Assembly: GCA_934668875.1 (NCBI GenBank)
Contig: CAKUON010000012.1
Span: 1-64,000 of the forward strand
Direction of reading: 5' to 3'
Source of the DNA: an uncultured Collinsella sp.
GTDB taxonomy: Bacteria; Actinomycetota; Coriobacteriia; Coriobacteriales; Coriobacteriaceae
DNA: 64,000 nt
Part shown: one piece after another, positions 47,445-56,545 of the stretch
How positions within the stretch are numbered: the stretch's first letter is position 1
Layout: every line of letters starts with the position of its first letter
Notes under the pieces: generated by a model
Database searches by the model: none
Told to the model about the DNA's origin: nothing
Seen by the model: the letters and a program-made list of their open reading frames with translations, nothing else
Program-made: the position numbers and the translations under genes

Positions 47445-48464
47445 ATGATGAAGCCCATGACGAAAAAGCTGCTGTTAGGAATTCCCACCGTGACGCTTTC
47501 GGCCGTGCTGGCGTGTTCGGTGGCCGGCTGTGGCGGTAGTGCTCCGAGCGGCTCGGCTGGCAGCTCGGGCGGCAGTGCTCCCGTAGAGAAGAAGGCCAAG
47601 GCCTATGAGTCGCAGACGGTCGAGGTGGCTGGCATAACCTATGAGTCGGTAGCCCACGGTACGTTCTATCGCGGCGACGCTAAGCTGCAGGACGGCTTTT
47701 ACCTGCACGTCAAGATCACCAACAATAATGCAAAGAACAGGACGTTTAACTCCTTTAACGTGCATGCTGCCCAGGGCGATCTTGAGGCAGGCGACCCGTT
47801 ATTTACTTCCGGCAAGGCGGCCGTGCTCGACTACGTTGCAAGCGAGGCTCCCGATGAGCTTCACGAGGGCATCGATCTTTCCAAGAGGCAAGATATCGGT
47901 CCGGGCGAGACCGTTGAGTACGTGTATTTCTGGGCGCCCAAGACGGCGTACTACGGGCCCATCACTGTCGAGTTCGTAGACGCTTACGCCCCCGCCAAGA
48001 ATCATGAGGCTATGCACTTCGACACCACGGGATGCGAGACCAAGGAGTTCAAGGCGGCCGGCGGCGTGGCCGATTCTGGCGAGAAGGCAGATTTAACGGG
48101 CATCGATTGCGCATCGTACAGTATCGAGGCCGCCGATGGGTACACGCTGGATTCGTCCAACGAAGAGCACGAAAAGGCGGACTTCTTCCACGACGAGACT
48201 GGAGGACGCCTGCACATCAGCATCTTCCCGCGCTCGCCGGAGGAAGAGATTGCAAGCCTAGAGCAGGTCTATGAAGGCAAGGAGACGACAACCGACCAGG
48301 TCGAGTACAACGGCATAACGTGGCTGCGCTTTACCGGTCCCGACAACGGCCATACGCTGTTTGCGACGGCTCCCGCAACGGGCGAGACCGTCCGCGTGTC
48401 GATTGGCTGGAAGATCGACTGGGATGCTGCCGTGCCCATGATGGAGGCGCTGAAGCTCAAGTAA
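47445..48464 (+). CDS. lipoprotein, function unknown
   Basis: The 339-residue protein has a lipoprotein signal with lipobox SVAGC (C29) and a Ser/Gly linker. It contains a DUF4352/DUF5067-like beta-sandwich (residues about 55-185, VEVAGITYESVAHGTFYRGD). A second domain of about 110 residues (YSIEAADGYTLDSSN...) resembles folds used for cell-envelope binding. The ATG at 47445 follows AAAGGAG. The precise role is unknown; no transporter or enzyme gene is adjacent. Confidence 0.8.
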   Translation: MMKPMTKKLLLGIPTVTLSAVLACSVAGCGGSAPSGSAGSSGGSAPVEKKAKAYESQTVEVAGITYESVAHGTFYRGDAKLQDGFYLHVKITNNNAKNRTFNSFNVHAAQGDLEAGDPLFTSGKAAVLDYVASEAPDELHEGIDLSKRQDIGPGETVEYVYFWAPKTAYYGPITVEFVDAYAPAKNHEAMHFDTTGCETKEFKAAGGVADSGEKADLTGIDCASYSIEAADGYTLDSSNEEHEKADFFHDETGGRLHISIFPRSPEEEIASLEQVYEGKETTTDQVEYNGITWLRFTGPDNGHTLFATAPATGETVRVSIGWKIDWDAAVPMMEALKLK

Positions 48465-48493
48465 CGGATTGCGATTCCCACGTCAGGCGACTC

Positions 48494-48529
48494 AGGGCTG
48501 GCTCCGAGTAATCGGGGCCAGCCCTTTTT
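48494..48529 (+). terminator. intrinsic terminator of the lipoprotein gene
   Basis: AGGGCTGG...CCAGCCCT is followed by TTTTTGG. Confidence 0.85.
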
Positions 48530-48704
48530 GGTGTGCGATGAGCAGGGCCAGTGCCTCGCGCGGTTTCGGGTACAGCGGGGCACCGTGCGCGCAATGACAG
48601 ACATGGTTTTCATAATGACAGATATAGTTGACATGCATTGATGGATGCAATATATTTCTGTCATGTTGCAACGGATATCTGTCCATTACTACGAAAGGAA
48701 CTCC

Positions 48705-48935
48705 ATGCCGGGCAAAAAGAACCTACGCATGAAGGCGGCGCGCGCGGCGGCTGGCCTTTCGCAAGCCGACTTAGCCGAAGCCGTGGGCGTTACGCGTCAA
48801 ACCATCGGCCTGATCGAGGCGGGCGGCTACAATCCCACGCTCAACTTGTGCGTGGCAATTTGCAAAGCGCTGCGCGTCACGTTGAACGACCTGTTTTGGG
48901 AAGACGAGACCGACGTCGACCCTAACGCTCTTTAG
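48705..48935 (+). CDS. small XRE-family regulator (YgzD-like)
   Basis: The 76-residue protein is a single HTH domain, MKAARAAAGLSQADLAEAVG and VTRQTIGLIEAGGYNPTLNL, the compact form common in Gram-positives. The start ATG at 48705 has GAAAGGA before it. ATGACAG repeats lie upstream (48594, 48612, 48657 regions) and may be its binding sites. It is followed ten bases later by a membrane protein; such pairs are a known arrangement. Confidence 0.9.
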   Translation: MPGKKNLRMKAARAAAGLSQADLAEAVGVTRQTIGLIEAGGYNPTLNLCVAICKALRVTLNDLFWEDETDVDPNAL

Positions 48936-48944
48936 GAGTTCGCT

Positions 48945-49529
48945 ATGAAATTTGAAGATTTAAAACTCGTGCAAAAGTGGCGCGAATATGCCGGCCCAAA
49001 GGATGAACGCCTGGAGGCTGAGAACGCGAAGATCTACAAGATTGGTTTTGGGCTGCTTTCGTTTGGTATGTTGATGATCTTTTTCTACCAGTTTATAGCG
49101 CGACAGGTAGCGTGGGTTCACAGCGACGCCTGTGAAATGCCGCATGTCTTTGCAACGCCGTTTGAGGCCGCCATGTATGTGTGGCTCGTTCTCGTGATGT
49201 TGATTTGTGCAGGACTCCAAACGCGGAAGGGCTATGTCGACACCAATCGTTTTGGGCAAACCGAGCATCTTCCCGTTGGATACTTCTTGCTTGTCAGCGG
49301 TCTTAGCGGCGCCGCGTTTGCGCTTGTCATTGCCGCGATGCGCTGTATCGCTGAGGCACAGATCGTACCGCTCGAAAGCGTCTTTTGGTTGGCGAACCTG
49401 GCTACGGGCGTGTTCTGCGGTGCGACGATTTTCATAGCCACATTCGCCGTTCTGTGCGCATCGTTCTTCACGGCGAAAAAGCGCCGTGCCAAGCTCGAGG
49501 CAGAGTTCGACGACGCCGGCGATATCTAA
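48945..49529 (+). CDS. integral membrane protein paired with XRE regulator
   Basis: The 194-residue protein has four hydrophobic segments (about residues 35-52, 73-93, 112-132, 144-168). The N-terminal YKIGFGLLSFGM and the pairing with an upstream XRE gene fit the DUF3169/DUF6773-type membrane proteins. Function unknown; no transport motif is seen. A terminator follows directly. Confidence 0.75.
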   Translation: MKFEDLKLVQKWREYAGPKDERLEAENAKIYKIGFGLLSFGMLMIFFYQFIARQVAWVHSDACEMPHVFATPFEAAMYVWLVLVMLICAGLQTRKGYVDTNRFGQTEHLPVGYFLLVSGLSGAAFALVIAAMRCIAEAQIVPLESVFWLANLATGVFCGATIFIATFAVLCASFFTAKKRRAKLEAEFDDAGDI

Positions 49530-49534
49530 TGCGC

Positions 49535-49573
49535 AAGGGGCTGACTCTGGGTTATCAGAGCCAGCCCCTTTTT
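49535..49573 (+). terminator. intrinsic terminator
   Basis: AAGGGGCTGACTCTGG and its near complement are followed by TTTTTG, after the XRE/membrane pair. Confidence 0.87.
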
Positions 49574-49617
49574 GTTCGACGAACAGGGTCAGCGCCGCTC
49601 AAAAAAGCGGCTGAGAG

Positions 49618-52600
49618 TTAGCGGGACCCATCCGTACCGGCTTCATCGCTGCCGCTACGTTCGAGGGCGGTGCGGCGGGCGCTGTAGGCGACGAGGCCGG
49701 CTCCGGCTGCGGTGAGTGCTGCCGCGGCTGCCGTCAGGGGGATGTTGCTGTCACCCGTTCCAGCAAGCGCGCCTGCTTTTCCAGAACGCTTGCTGTTACC
49801 GCGGTCCTTGCCGCTGCCAGAGCCGCTGCCGCCACCGGAGCTGCCCCCCGTGCCGGAACCGCCGCCGCTCGAGCCGCCATCGCCGTCCACGGTCATCGGT
49901 GCGTCGTGGAGTCCCATCGTATCCGCGTTGCTGCTTACGCCCACCAGCACCTCTGCACGTTCGCATGACGCGTCGGAAATGTGGAGCTCGTGCAGCACAG
50001 CGCCCAGCGCCGAGTTTGCGCCCGGTCGGATCTCCTCGAGCGTTACGGGATCGAGCGCCACCAGGTCACGCGCCTTTGCGTAGAGCGTGACGCGTTTGCC
50101 CACCTCGTCGCCCCAACTTTCCGGGATGGCAAAGCTCATGCGGAACTGTGCCGTGCAGCCTGGCGCCAACGTGGCGTTGCCATTGTCGGCAACCAGCGGG
50201 TGCGTCGCAAAACGTGCGCCCAGCGTCTCGAGTGCGTACTTTACACGTGCCATATCGTTGGCCGATGCGTCCTCGGCAAGCTCCGGGTCGTAGATCGATG
50301 CCATGCGTGCGTTCGCGCCGAATCCGATGGATGCGCTGGAGAATGGTTGGTTGGAGCCCTCTCGGTACAGGTCGACTGTTCCTGCGGTCAGCAGCGTGTT
50401 GCCGTCGTTTCGCACCGTTACCGTAAACGACTCGCTTGCCGCCCCGGGCACCACGGCGCCCAGGTTGGCTATCGCGCCCAGTGGTGTGGCGCATGCCACC
50501 AAGGGCACTTCGATGCCGTGCAGTTCTGCCTTGCTCTGCTCGGCGCTCACGATGTGCGTGGCAAGCGCTGAGAGCATGCCGCCCGAGGTCAAAAACGTCG
50601 TTATCTGATCGATGGGGTGCTCCAACTCGCAGAGCACGAATGGCTCCGTGAACAGATCGTCTATCAGCGTACTGGCGAAGATGCGGAAATGCTTGCCCAT
50701 TACCGCTACCGGGTTGCCTTCTTCGTCGTAGGTTTGCCCCACTTTGCCGTCGGTGTTCTCGACGTATAGCACGCACCTGCCGTTGCTGCTCATGCTGAAC
50801 GATGCCGGGCCACAGCCAGCTGCGCCGACGGGTGTCGCCGCAAATGCCGATGTGCCTCGCGTCCACGTAACATGCTGCAGCTGCTCGTTGACGGTAGCCA
50901 AAAAGCCCGTGTGCTGCGGCCACGGCACCGCGTGGGGTACTGTGGCATCTGGCGGCATAACGCCCCAACCCGCGATGGACTGGCCGATCACGGCGTACGA
51001 TGCGCAGCCACAACCGCTTGCAGTCTCGTATGCGACGGGCACCACCATTTTGCCGTTGATATTCTCGGGCGCGCCCAGCTCGATGCTCGACGGTGCCTGC
51101 GGAAAGCGGAGAACCTGACGGAACGTGAGGCTGTCGCCCGACAGATCCGACCACAGGGTAAAGCACTCGAGCGCGACTTCTGCCTCGGTGCCCAACGCCT
51201 TTTCGGCGGTGGCTCCGCGGCGATGGAGATAGGCGCCCGACAGACGTCCGTCGACAAGCGTCTTGCCCACTGTGATACGCGGACATTGCAGGCAATGGTA
51301 GCCGTCCTCCTGCAGACGGCCGCGCGAGATGCTGCGCCACGACGTGTGCGATATCACGCGAACTCCGTCGTTGCTTATGCGTAGGCGCACAACGGACAGT
51401 ATGCCTGCTGTGCTTGCCGTATCGAACCGGGTTGCGTCGCCTTCGGGGCGCTCTCCCGAGACCAGCAATACGTAGGCGTCTTGGTTTCCTCTCCCGTCCG
51501 TATATTCCACCACGTCGAAGTCGTAATCGAATATGCCGTTGCGCTCCACGTCGCCCTCGCCAAACCCAAGGGGGAAGTCCACGGGCGTGGGAGATGACCA
51601 CGTGCCGTTCGTCTTTGTATGTACCACCAGGCGTGAACGACCATTCTCGCCGTAGCGCACCGAGGCGATACGGAACAGACACTCCACGCCGGCAATCATC
51701 GCTAGCTTCATGTGGGCTTCACTGAGCACGCCGGAAAACAGCACGTTGTCGCTCGAGGGCTTTATACCGCCGCGCTCGTCCTCCGACACGCCGGCAGAAT
51801 TGGCGTTCGGGTCCGCAACGGCGTTCGTCGTCTGCAGCGAGGTGTACTCATACATCAGTGCGGCATTTTCGTCATCCTCCATCAGGACGTGGACGAAATG
51901 CTCGACCTGCCCCGTGTCATCGCTTTCTGTATCCGCCTCGAGCTCAATGCGTGTGACCGCTTGCTCCCAATCGCGTACGATCGGTACGACGTTTACGGGG
52001 GTGGCTGCAACTTCGGCGCATGCGAGTAGCTCGGCATTGGTGACGATGGTGGCCGACGCGATAAACTGCGGCACACCACCTGCCTCGGCGTTGCCGGTCG
52101 CGCTAAGGCAGGCATCCAGCGTATAAGGCGCATCTCCACCCAAGGCCAGCTCAGAGCGCTGGAGTACATACTGGTCGCCGTTGTTGACCGACATGTTCCA
52201 CGAATCGAGGAGTGTGGGCCACGACCCCGACCAGGCCTTGGTGGTCCACTTGAACATGACAAACTGGAGTATCACGTCGACATCGACGTCTGCACCCACG
52301 CGCAGCCGCGGAAGCTGGTGGCCGTCTGCTTTCTCGTACCCAATGAACAGTGTGAGGGATGCGGCACCGCGCACGGCGGACGAAGCGACGCCTGCAACGC
52401 CGGCTCCAAAGGTGACGGCAAGCCCGATCTGGATGGTGAACGATCCCGACGTATTGGAATAGTCGAGCGAAATGTTTTTGAAGAACGCCGCACCGCTGCC
52501 GTGCGTGTGGGCGCCTACCGCGAGCGCCAGCTTCGCTAGCACCCAAGGGTTGACGTTTAGGAAAAACGGCACCGGGCCCAAGGTAAACTGCTCGGTCCAG

Positions 52601-53985
52601 TTGAGGTCGGTTTTAACTTGGAAGAGAGCCTTAATATTGCCGTACGCCGGATCGTTGTTGTTGCCCCAAGTTTTGCCAACCCAGTCGTAGGCGAGCGATC
52701 CGTACACCTGCGTTGCGATATCCATCGTGAATAGCAGCGTGCAATGGTGGCGAAGGAGCTTAGTGTTTCTTGGGTCGGTGCCCGAACCGGCACTCATACT
52801 CTTGTACTGATTCCACTTCCCCTCCATCTCGTCGAGGTAGCGGTTTGCCTGCTTGGCACCCGACTCGCGCGGTGACTTCTTCCAGTACTCCGGATCCGGA
52901 TTGCCCGAATCGTTCATGTAACTGACCGGTTTGTATCCGCCGCCAAATAGTACGTACCCGGCAAACGAGAAATCGAAGAGAATCGGAAACGTGGGCATCC
53001 AGCAGGTGAACTTGTTGCCGCCGATGCCGGGGAACGCCGCGGGGAAATCAAACGGAGTGATCTCTTGATCCATGGTGGTGGGAATGATGGTGGTCGAGCC
53101 CGATTCCGCCTTTGCGGCCGGCGCGGTGACAACGGCCATGGGGGAGGAGAGCGTGTAGGTTTTGCCCTGATAGTCGAGGACAAAGCGCAGCTTGCACCCT
53201 TCTTCCAGAAGGCCCGATGCCGCATCGAGGAACTTGTCTTCGAGCGAGAACGTCGCCAGATTATCCGCACCCGTTGCGCTGGCCTTGACCTGGCCAATCT
53301 GCGTGACGGTTTCGGGTGAACTGCCCACGGCGGGCATTACCTTATTGATGTGCAGCGTTGCCTGCCCGCCCTGCGGCAGGTGGGCCTGTACAGTGAAGGC
53401 GTGCGTGTCGGGCTGCGCATTCGCTGCATCGTCTTTGGGCATCGCCATGAATGTGGCGTCGGCGTACTGGATGTCCCACTCATCAAACGTGAGTTGGCGA
53501 AAGTACGGCTCACCATCGGAGAGCGGACGCGTGGGAGCGGTAATGGCGGTGCCGCCCTGGATGCGCGCAAGGGGAATCTCGACATCACGGTAGCCCGCCA
53601 TGCTAATGGAGATGCCGCCGTTAAAGTCGTACGCGTCAAGGAGCGTTGCCTCGTCCACGTAGCCTTCCGAAAGAGGGGCGACCTCAAAGATGGCCGTGCC
53701 TTCGTCATCGGTCGTGGCGGTTAGCTGCTTGCCTACGGCATAGCGCGATGTGAGCGTGACCTGGGCACCTGCGATGGGCGTATTCTTGTTGGCGACGTCG
53801 ACCACGACCACACCAAACATGGTGCGCGAGAGAACGAGCACCTTGAAGGGGTCTTCTTCGTCGGCATAGGCCGCGGTGGGCGCGAACGGCAGCAGGAAGG
53901 CATTTTCGCTTCCCGGCACGCGAGGCAACATAATGCTCGCCAGCGAGGACGCTCCAGCAACAAGTAACGAACGGCGATCAAGCAT
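49618..53985 (-). CDS. giant surface protein with Tat-like signal and sortase-type C-terminus
   Basis: The 1455-residue protein starts MLDRRSLLVAG, a twin-arginine-like signal, with a hydrophobic stretch and cleavage after AYA at about residue 42. A carboxypeptidase-regulatory/Ig-like domain follows (residues 55-135), then a long beta-rich mature part with no repeat I can assign. A low-complexity SGGGSGTGG linker leads to LAGTG (1407-1411), a hydrophobic helix, an RR stop and a 16-residue tail. The LAGTG motif is a variant of LPXTG. The ATG at 53985 follows GGGAG. The LuxR gene upstream is co-oriented, 155 bp away. Function is likely adhesion or host interaction; that is inference. Confidence 0.85.
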   Translation of the reverse strand: MLDRRSLLVAGASSLASIMLPRVPGSENAFLLPFAPTAAYADEEDPFKVLVLSRTMFGVVVVDVANKNTPIAGAQVTLTSRYAVGKQLTATTDDEGTAIFEVAPLSEGYVDEATLLDAYDFNGGISISMAGYRDVEIPLARIQGGTAITAPTRPLSDGEPYFRQLTFDEWDIQYADATFMAMPKDDAANAQPDTHAFTVQAHLPQGGQATLHINKVMPAVGSSPETVTQIGQVKASATGADNLATFSLEDKFLDAASGLLEEGCKLRFVLDYQGKTYTLSSPMAVVTAPAAKAESGSTTIIPTTMDQEITPFDFPAAFPGIGGNKFTCWMPTFPILFDFSFAGYVLFGGGYKPVSYMNDSGNPDPEYWKKSPRESGAKQANRYLDEMEGKWNQYKSMSAGSGTDPRNTKLLRHHCTLLFTMDIATQVYGSLAYDWVGKTWGNNNDPAYGNIKALFQVKTDLNWTEQFTLGPVPFFLNVNPWVLAKLALAVGAHTHGSGAAFFKNISLDYSNTSGSFTIQIGLAVTFGAGVAGVASSAVRGAASLTLFIGYEKADGHQLPRLRVGADVDVDVILQFVMFKWTTKAWSGSWPTLLDSWNMSVNNGDQYVLQRSELALGGDAPYTLDACLSATGNAEAGGVPQFIASATIVTNAELLACAEVAATPVNVVPIVRDWEQAVTRIELEADTESDDTGQVEHFVHVLMEDDENAALMYEYTSLQTTNAVADPNANSAGVSEDERGGIKPSSDNVLFSGVLSEAHMKLAMIAGVECLFRIASVRYGENGRSRLVVHTKTNGTWSSPTPVDFPLGFGEGDVERNGIFDYDFDVVEYTDGRGNQDAYVLLVSGERPEGDATRFDTASTAGILSVVRLRISNDGVRVISHTSWRSISRGRLQEDGYHCLQCPRITVGKTLVDGRLSGAYLHRRGATAEKALGTEAEVALECFTLWSDLSGDSLTFRQVLRFPQAPSSIELGAPENINGKMVVPVAYETASGCGCASYAVIGQSIAGWGVMPPDATVPHAVPWPQHTGFLATVNEQLQHVTWTRGTSAFAATPVGAAGCGPASFSMSSNGRCVLYVENTDGKVGQTYDEEGNPVAVMGKHFRIFASTLIDDLFTEPFVLCELEHPIDQITTFLTSGGMLSALATHIVSAEQSKAELHGIEVPLVACATPLGAIANLGAVVPGAASESFTVTVRNDGNTLLTAGTVDLYREGSNQPFSSASIGFGANARMASIYDPELAEDASANDMARVKYALETLGARFATHPLVADNGNATLAPGCTAQFRMSFAIPESWGDEVGKRVTLYAKARDLVALDPVTLEEIRPGANSALGAVLHELHISDASCERAEVLVGVSSNADTMGLHDAPMTVDGDGGSSGGGSGTGGSSGGGSGSGSGKDRGNSKRSGKAGALAGTGDSNIPLTAAAAALTAAGAGLVAYSARRTALERSGSDEAGTDGSR

Positions 53986-54140
53986 CTTGGGCTCCCATCC
54001 CGCAAATATCGGTGGAAATAATCCAATTTTGCGAGAAGACGCTTCGTGGCGGTAGTGCCGTTCAAGGGTCAAAATGTCCAAATTGATCGAGCGAAGCGCC
54101 GGGTTCCGGAACGCGTTCGATGCGCTTAGCAGCCCGGTCG

Positions 54141-55145
54141 CTAACGCAACATGTGCGCGACCAGCTCGGCGCGTGTGCCGATGCCAAGCTTTGCGTATAC
54201 GCCGGATAGGCGGTTTTTGACGGTGCCCGGCGATACTCCCATATGGCGTGCGATTTCAGCGTTGGTCCATCCGCGGCAGGCGAGCATGGCCATGGTGAAC
54301 TCTGTGGTCGTTAAATCGTCGGCAACGTCCTCGCCCGAATCGGGGTTGTGGATGCGCCGCCAGCCGTAGCTGAAGCGGTACGTGATCTCGATGATGCGTG
54401 CGAAGTCGTCGGGGTATTGCGTTTTTAGGCACGCCTCGATGAGCCCCTGTAAAAGGCCGTGGTGCTCGCCGATGAGCTCGATAAGGCCGTCGGGACGCGC
54501 AATGTTCCAAGCAGCTCCGAAATGCGTTCTTGCGGCGTCGACGTCTTTGAGACTCATGCAGGCCATGGAAGCTGCCAGGTGCAGGAACAGTTCCGAGATG
54601 GGATAGCTTCCCTGTTTCATGATCGGGGCGTTTTCCGCCATGCCCAGACTGCGGCCATATTCGCCGCGCAGGTACAGGGCATGCGCCATCACGTAGCTGG
54701 CGAACAGGCGCAGGCCTTCGGGCAGATGCGCCGCAAGCGGATAAAACTCTTCGGCGGAATACGGGGAAGGCAAGTGCAGCAGGACGCTCGCGGCCGAGGC
54801 GAACAGGATATGCGTGGCGTGGACGGCGGGTGATTCCTCGTCGGCCGGCGTATCGAGGATGCCAGCAAGGCAACGGCGGGCATCGGCGATACGGTTGAGC
54901 GACAGACTGGCATATCCGCAGATAAAGCATGAGGAATAGCGCAGTGCGGGGTCGGTGGCGTCAAGATAGGGGCGTGCTGTCTTGGCGGCGAGTGCGGCCT
55001 GTCCGCGAAAGTACAGCGCTTCTGCCGTGGCGATGGCGCGTGAATCGGGGTCGGAAATGCCTGCAACCGCAGCGTCAATCTGCCCCGGCACAAAGGCGGT
55101 GCACATCAACGGCATGGGAACGCATGGGTAGCCATCGCAGTCCAT
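54141..55145 (-). CDS. LuxR-family transcriptional regulator
   Basis: The 334-residue protein has a C-terminal LuxR HTH (LTTTEFTMAMLACRGWTNAEIARHMGVS and GTVKNRLSGVYAKLGIGTRAELV). The helical N-terminus of about 260 residues has TPR-like features and no P-loop or receiver. The ATG at 55145 follows GGGAGATGGAAG. It directly precedes the large surface protein gene and may control it (inference). Confidence 0.87.
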   Translation of the reverse strand: MDCDGYPCVPMPLMCTAFVPGQIDAAVAGISDPDSRAIATAEALYFRGQAALAAKTARPYLDATDPALRYSSCFICGYASLSLNRIADARRCLAGILDTPADEESPAVHATHILFASAASVLLHLPSPYSAEEFYPLAAHLPEGLRLFASYVMAHALYLRGEYGRSLGMAENAPIMKQGSYPISELFLHLAASMACMSLKDVDAARTHFGAAWNIARPDGLIELIGEHHGLLQGLIEACLKTQYPDDFARIIEITYRFSYGWRRIHNPDSGEDVADDLTTTEFTMAMLACRGWTNAEIARHMGVSPGTVKNRLSGVYAKLGIGTRAELVAHMLR

Positions 55146-55248
55146 CTTCCATCTCCCAACAGCTGGCAACACTAGCAGCAATTGTACTCTTGTTGCTCGG
55201 GACTGGAATTTGTGGGTATCGCCTACGATTGTGCCGAACGTATAAAGG

Positions 55249-55320
55249 GAGGTCCCCGGTATCTGCCGCGTGTGCTACGACCTCACGCCTAAGCCTGTCG
55301 GCACGGTCGAGTGGGAGTAA
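55249..55320 (+). pseudogene. fossil of the guaA 3' end (last 24 codons)
   Basis: Read in frame, the DNA encodes EVPGICRVCYDLTPKPVGTV-EWE and stop. The intact GuaA here ends [23 protein letters not shown] and stop, so about 16 of 23 residues are identical. Only the terminal part is present; upstream 55146-55248 shows no guaA. An intrinsic terminator follows, as expected after a gene end. It is best explained by recombination or integration at the guaA 3' end, or a displaced older guaA. Confidence 0.85.
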
Positions 55321-55355
55321 ACTTCTGCTCTTTTGGGCGAATTGCATTGACAGAG

Positions 55356-55389
55356 AGGGGTCCCGCGCAAACGTGTGCGGGACCCCTTT
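55356..55389 (+). terminator. intrinsic terminator after the guaA fossil
   Basis: AGGGGTCCCGC / GCGGGACCCCT is followed by TTCGTTTT, 35 bases after the fossil stop codon. Confidence 0.87.
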
Positions 55390-55405
55390 CGTTTTACTGT
55401 TCGGT

Positions 55406-56545
55406 TTACGCTGCGGTCCGTTTTGGAAGGGTCGTGAGCATGGTGGTCCCGTTCTTGGAACTTGCTTCGACCTCAACCGTACCGCCGTGCAGCGCTGCAA
55501 TCTCCCAAACAAGCGCTAGCCCGAGTCCTGCGCCGCCGTATGCCCTGCTGCGGGATTTATCCAGGCGAAAGAACGGCTGGAAGATGCTCTCGCGGTACTG
55601 CTCGGGTATTCCCGGGCCCTGGTCCTCGACTCGCAGGAACACGTGGCTGTTGTTATCGCAGATGGAGACGTTGACAGTCGAGCCGGGTCGGCTGTAACGG
55701 ATGGCATTTTCGACCAGGTTAAACACCAGCCGATAGAGGAGCGTGTCGCTGCCGATTATCAAAGCGCCTCCACTGCAATTGAGGACGATGTCTTTATGCT
55801 CGGCAAGCGGAGTGAGGTCGGTGAGGACTTCTTCGGACAGGGGACCAAGCTCAATATCGTCCTCGCAGGAAACGCTGCGGAGCTCACTCATCTCAAGCAG
55901 CACCTTGGTCATTCGCGACATCCGCTCGGTTTGTTCTTGTAGCAGGCCGAGCAGCTCGGCTGTTTGAGGTTGCGATGTGGGGTGCTCGGAGACAAACAGT
56001 TCAATCTGCGCTTGCATAAGGGCGAGCGGGGTGCGCAGCTCGTGTGCGGCGTTGCCGGTAAACTGACGCTGTGCAGAGAACCCTTCGCCAAGACGGGCAA
56101 TCATGTCGTTGAAAGAGGCGCTGCATCGTTGTAGCTCGGCGGGCATATCCTCGCTGAGTCTGATTTCGCTTAGGTTGTCAGGCTGCACACGCTCTACCTG
56201 GGCGGCAAAAGCCCGTAGCGGCTTGAGCGCACGGCCGCTCACAAAGTATGCCAGCACGCCGCCAAGTAGCGTGACTCCAGCCGTGATGCACCAGGCTGTC
56301 GCGCCAAAAGATTCCTGTGCGTCGTTAACAACGATCGTGACCTCGTCATCGAGGGCTGTTTTTGTTGGGTCAAACGCCTGGGGCGCATCCGCGCCGGTAG
56401 CGTTAAGGGCCGAGATGTCGCTGCCGATGGCATCCATGTAGCGCATGCCCGTATAGCCGACCAAGCAGTTCGTTAGCACGCACGCCGCACACGTCAGCAG
56501 TGCTGTCATGATCGTTATGCGCCATTGCAGCGAAAGCCTTTTCAT
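55406..56545 (-). CDS. membrane sensor histidine kinase
   Basis: The 379-residue kinase has two membrane segments (residues about 10-32 and 82-103) enclosing a 50-residue extracytoplasmic loop, then a HAMP domain. The phosphorylation site is H168 in NAAHELRTPLAL. Asn NLVENAIRY and the G boxes DQGPGIP and GGAGLGLAL complete the catalytic core. Its ATG overlaps the stop of the response regulator (ATGA), indicating a coupled pair. The divergent redox gene cluster is the nearest candidate target. Confidence 0.93.
   Translation of the reverse strand: MKRLSLQWRITIMTALLTCAACVLTNCLVGYTGMRYMDAIGSDISALNATGADAPQAFDPTKTALDDEVTIVVNDAQESFGATAWCITAGVTLLGGVLAYFVSGRALKPLRAFAAQVERVQPDNLSEIRLSEDMPAELQRCSASFNDMIARLGEGFSAQRQFTGNAAHELRTPLALMQAQIELFVSEHPTSQPQTAELLGLLQEQTERMSRMTKVLLEMSELRSVSCEDDIELGPLSEEVLTDLTPLAEHKDIVLNCSGGALIIGSDTLLYRLVFNLVENAIRYSRPGSTVNVSICDNNSHVFLRVEDQGPGIPEQYRESIFQPFFRLDKSRSRAYGGAGLGLALVWEIAALHGGTVEVEASSKNGTTMLTTLPKRTAA

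Noticed and set aside
50066-51682. 538-codon arginine-rich frame on the minus strand within the giant surface gene
   Set aside because: It is a +1/-1 shadow of the surface protein with extreme Arg content, no start signal and no domain.
33790-55248. Calling the whole interval a genomic island
   Set aside because: The guaA fossil makes it tempting, but no integrase is visible, the two guaA ends differ considerably, and a topoisomerase pair lies inside. Reported only as a hypothesis in the guaA finding.
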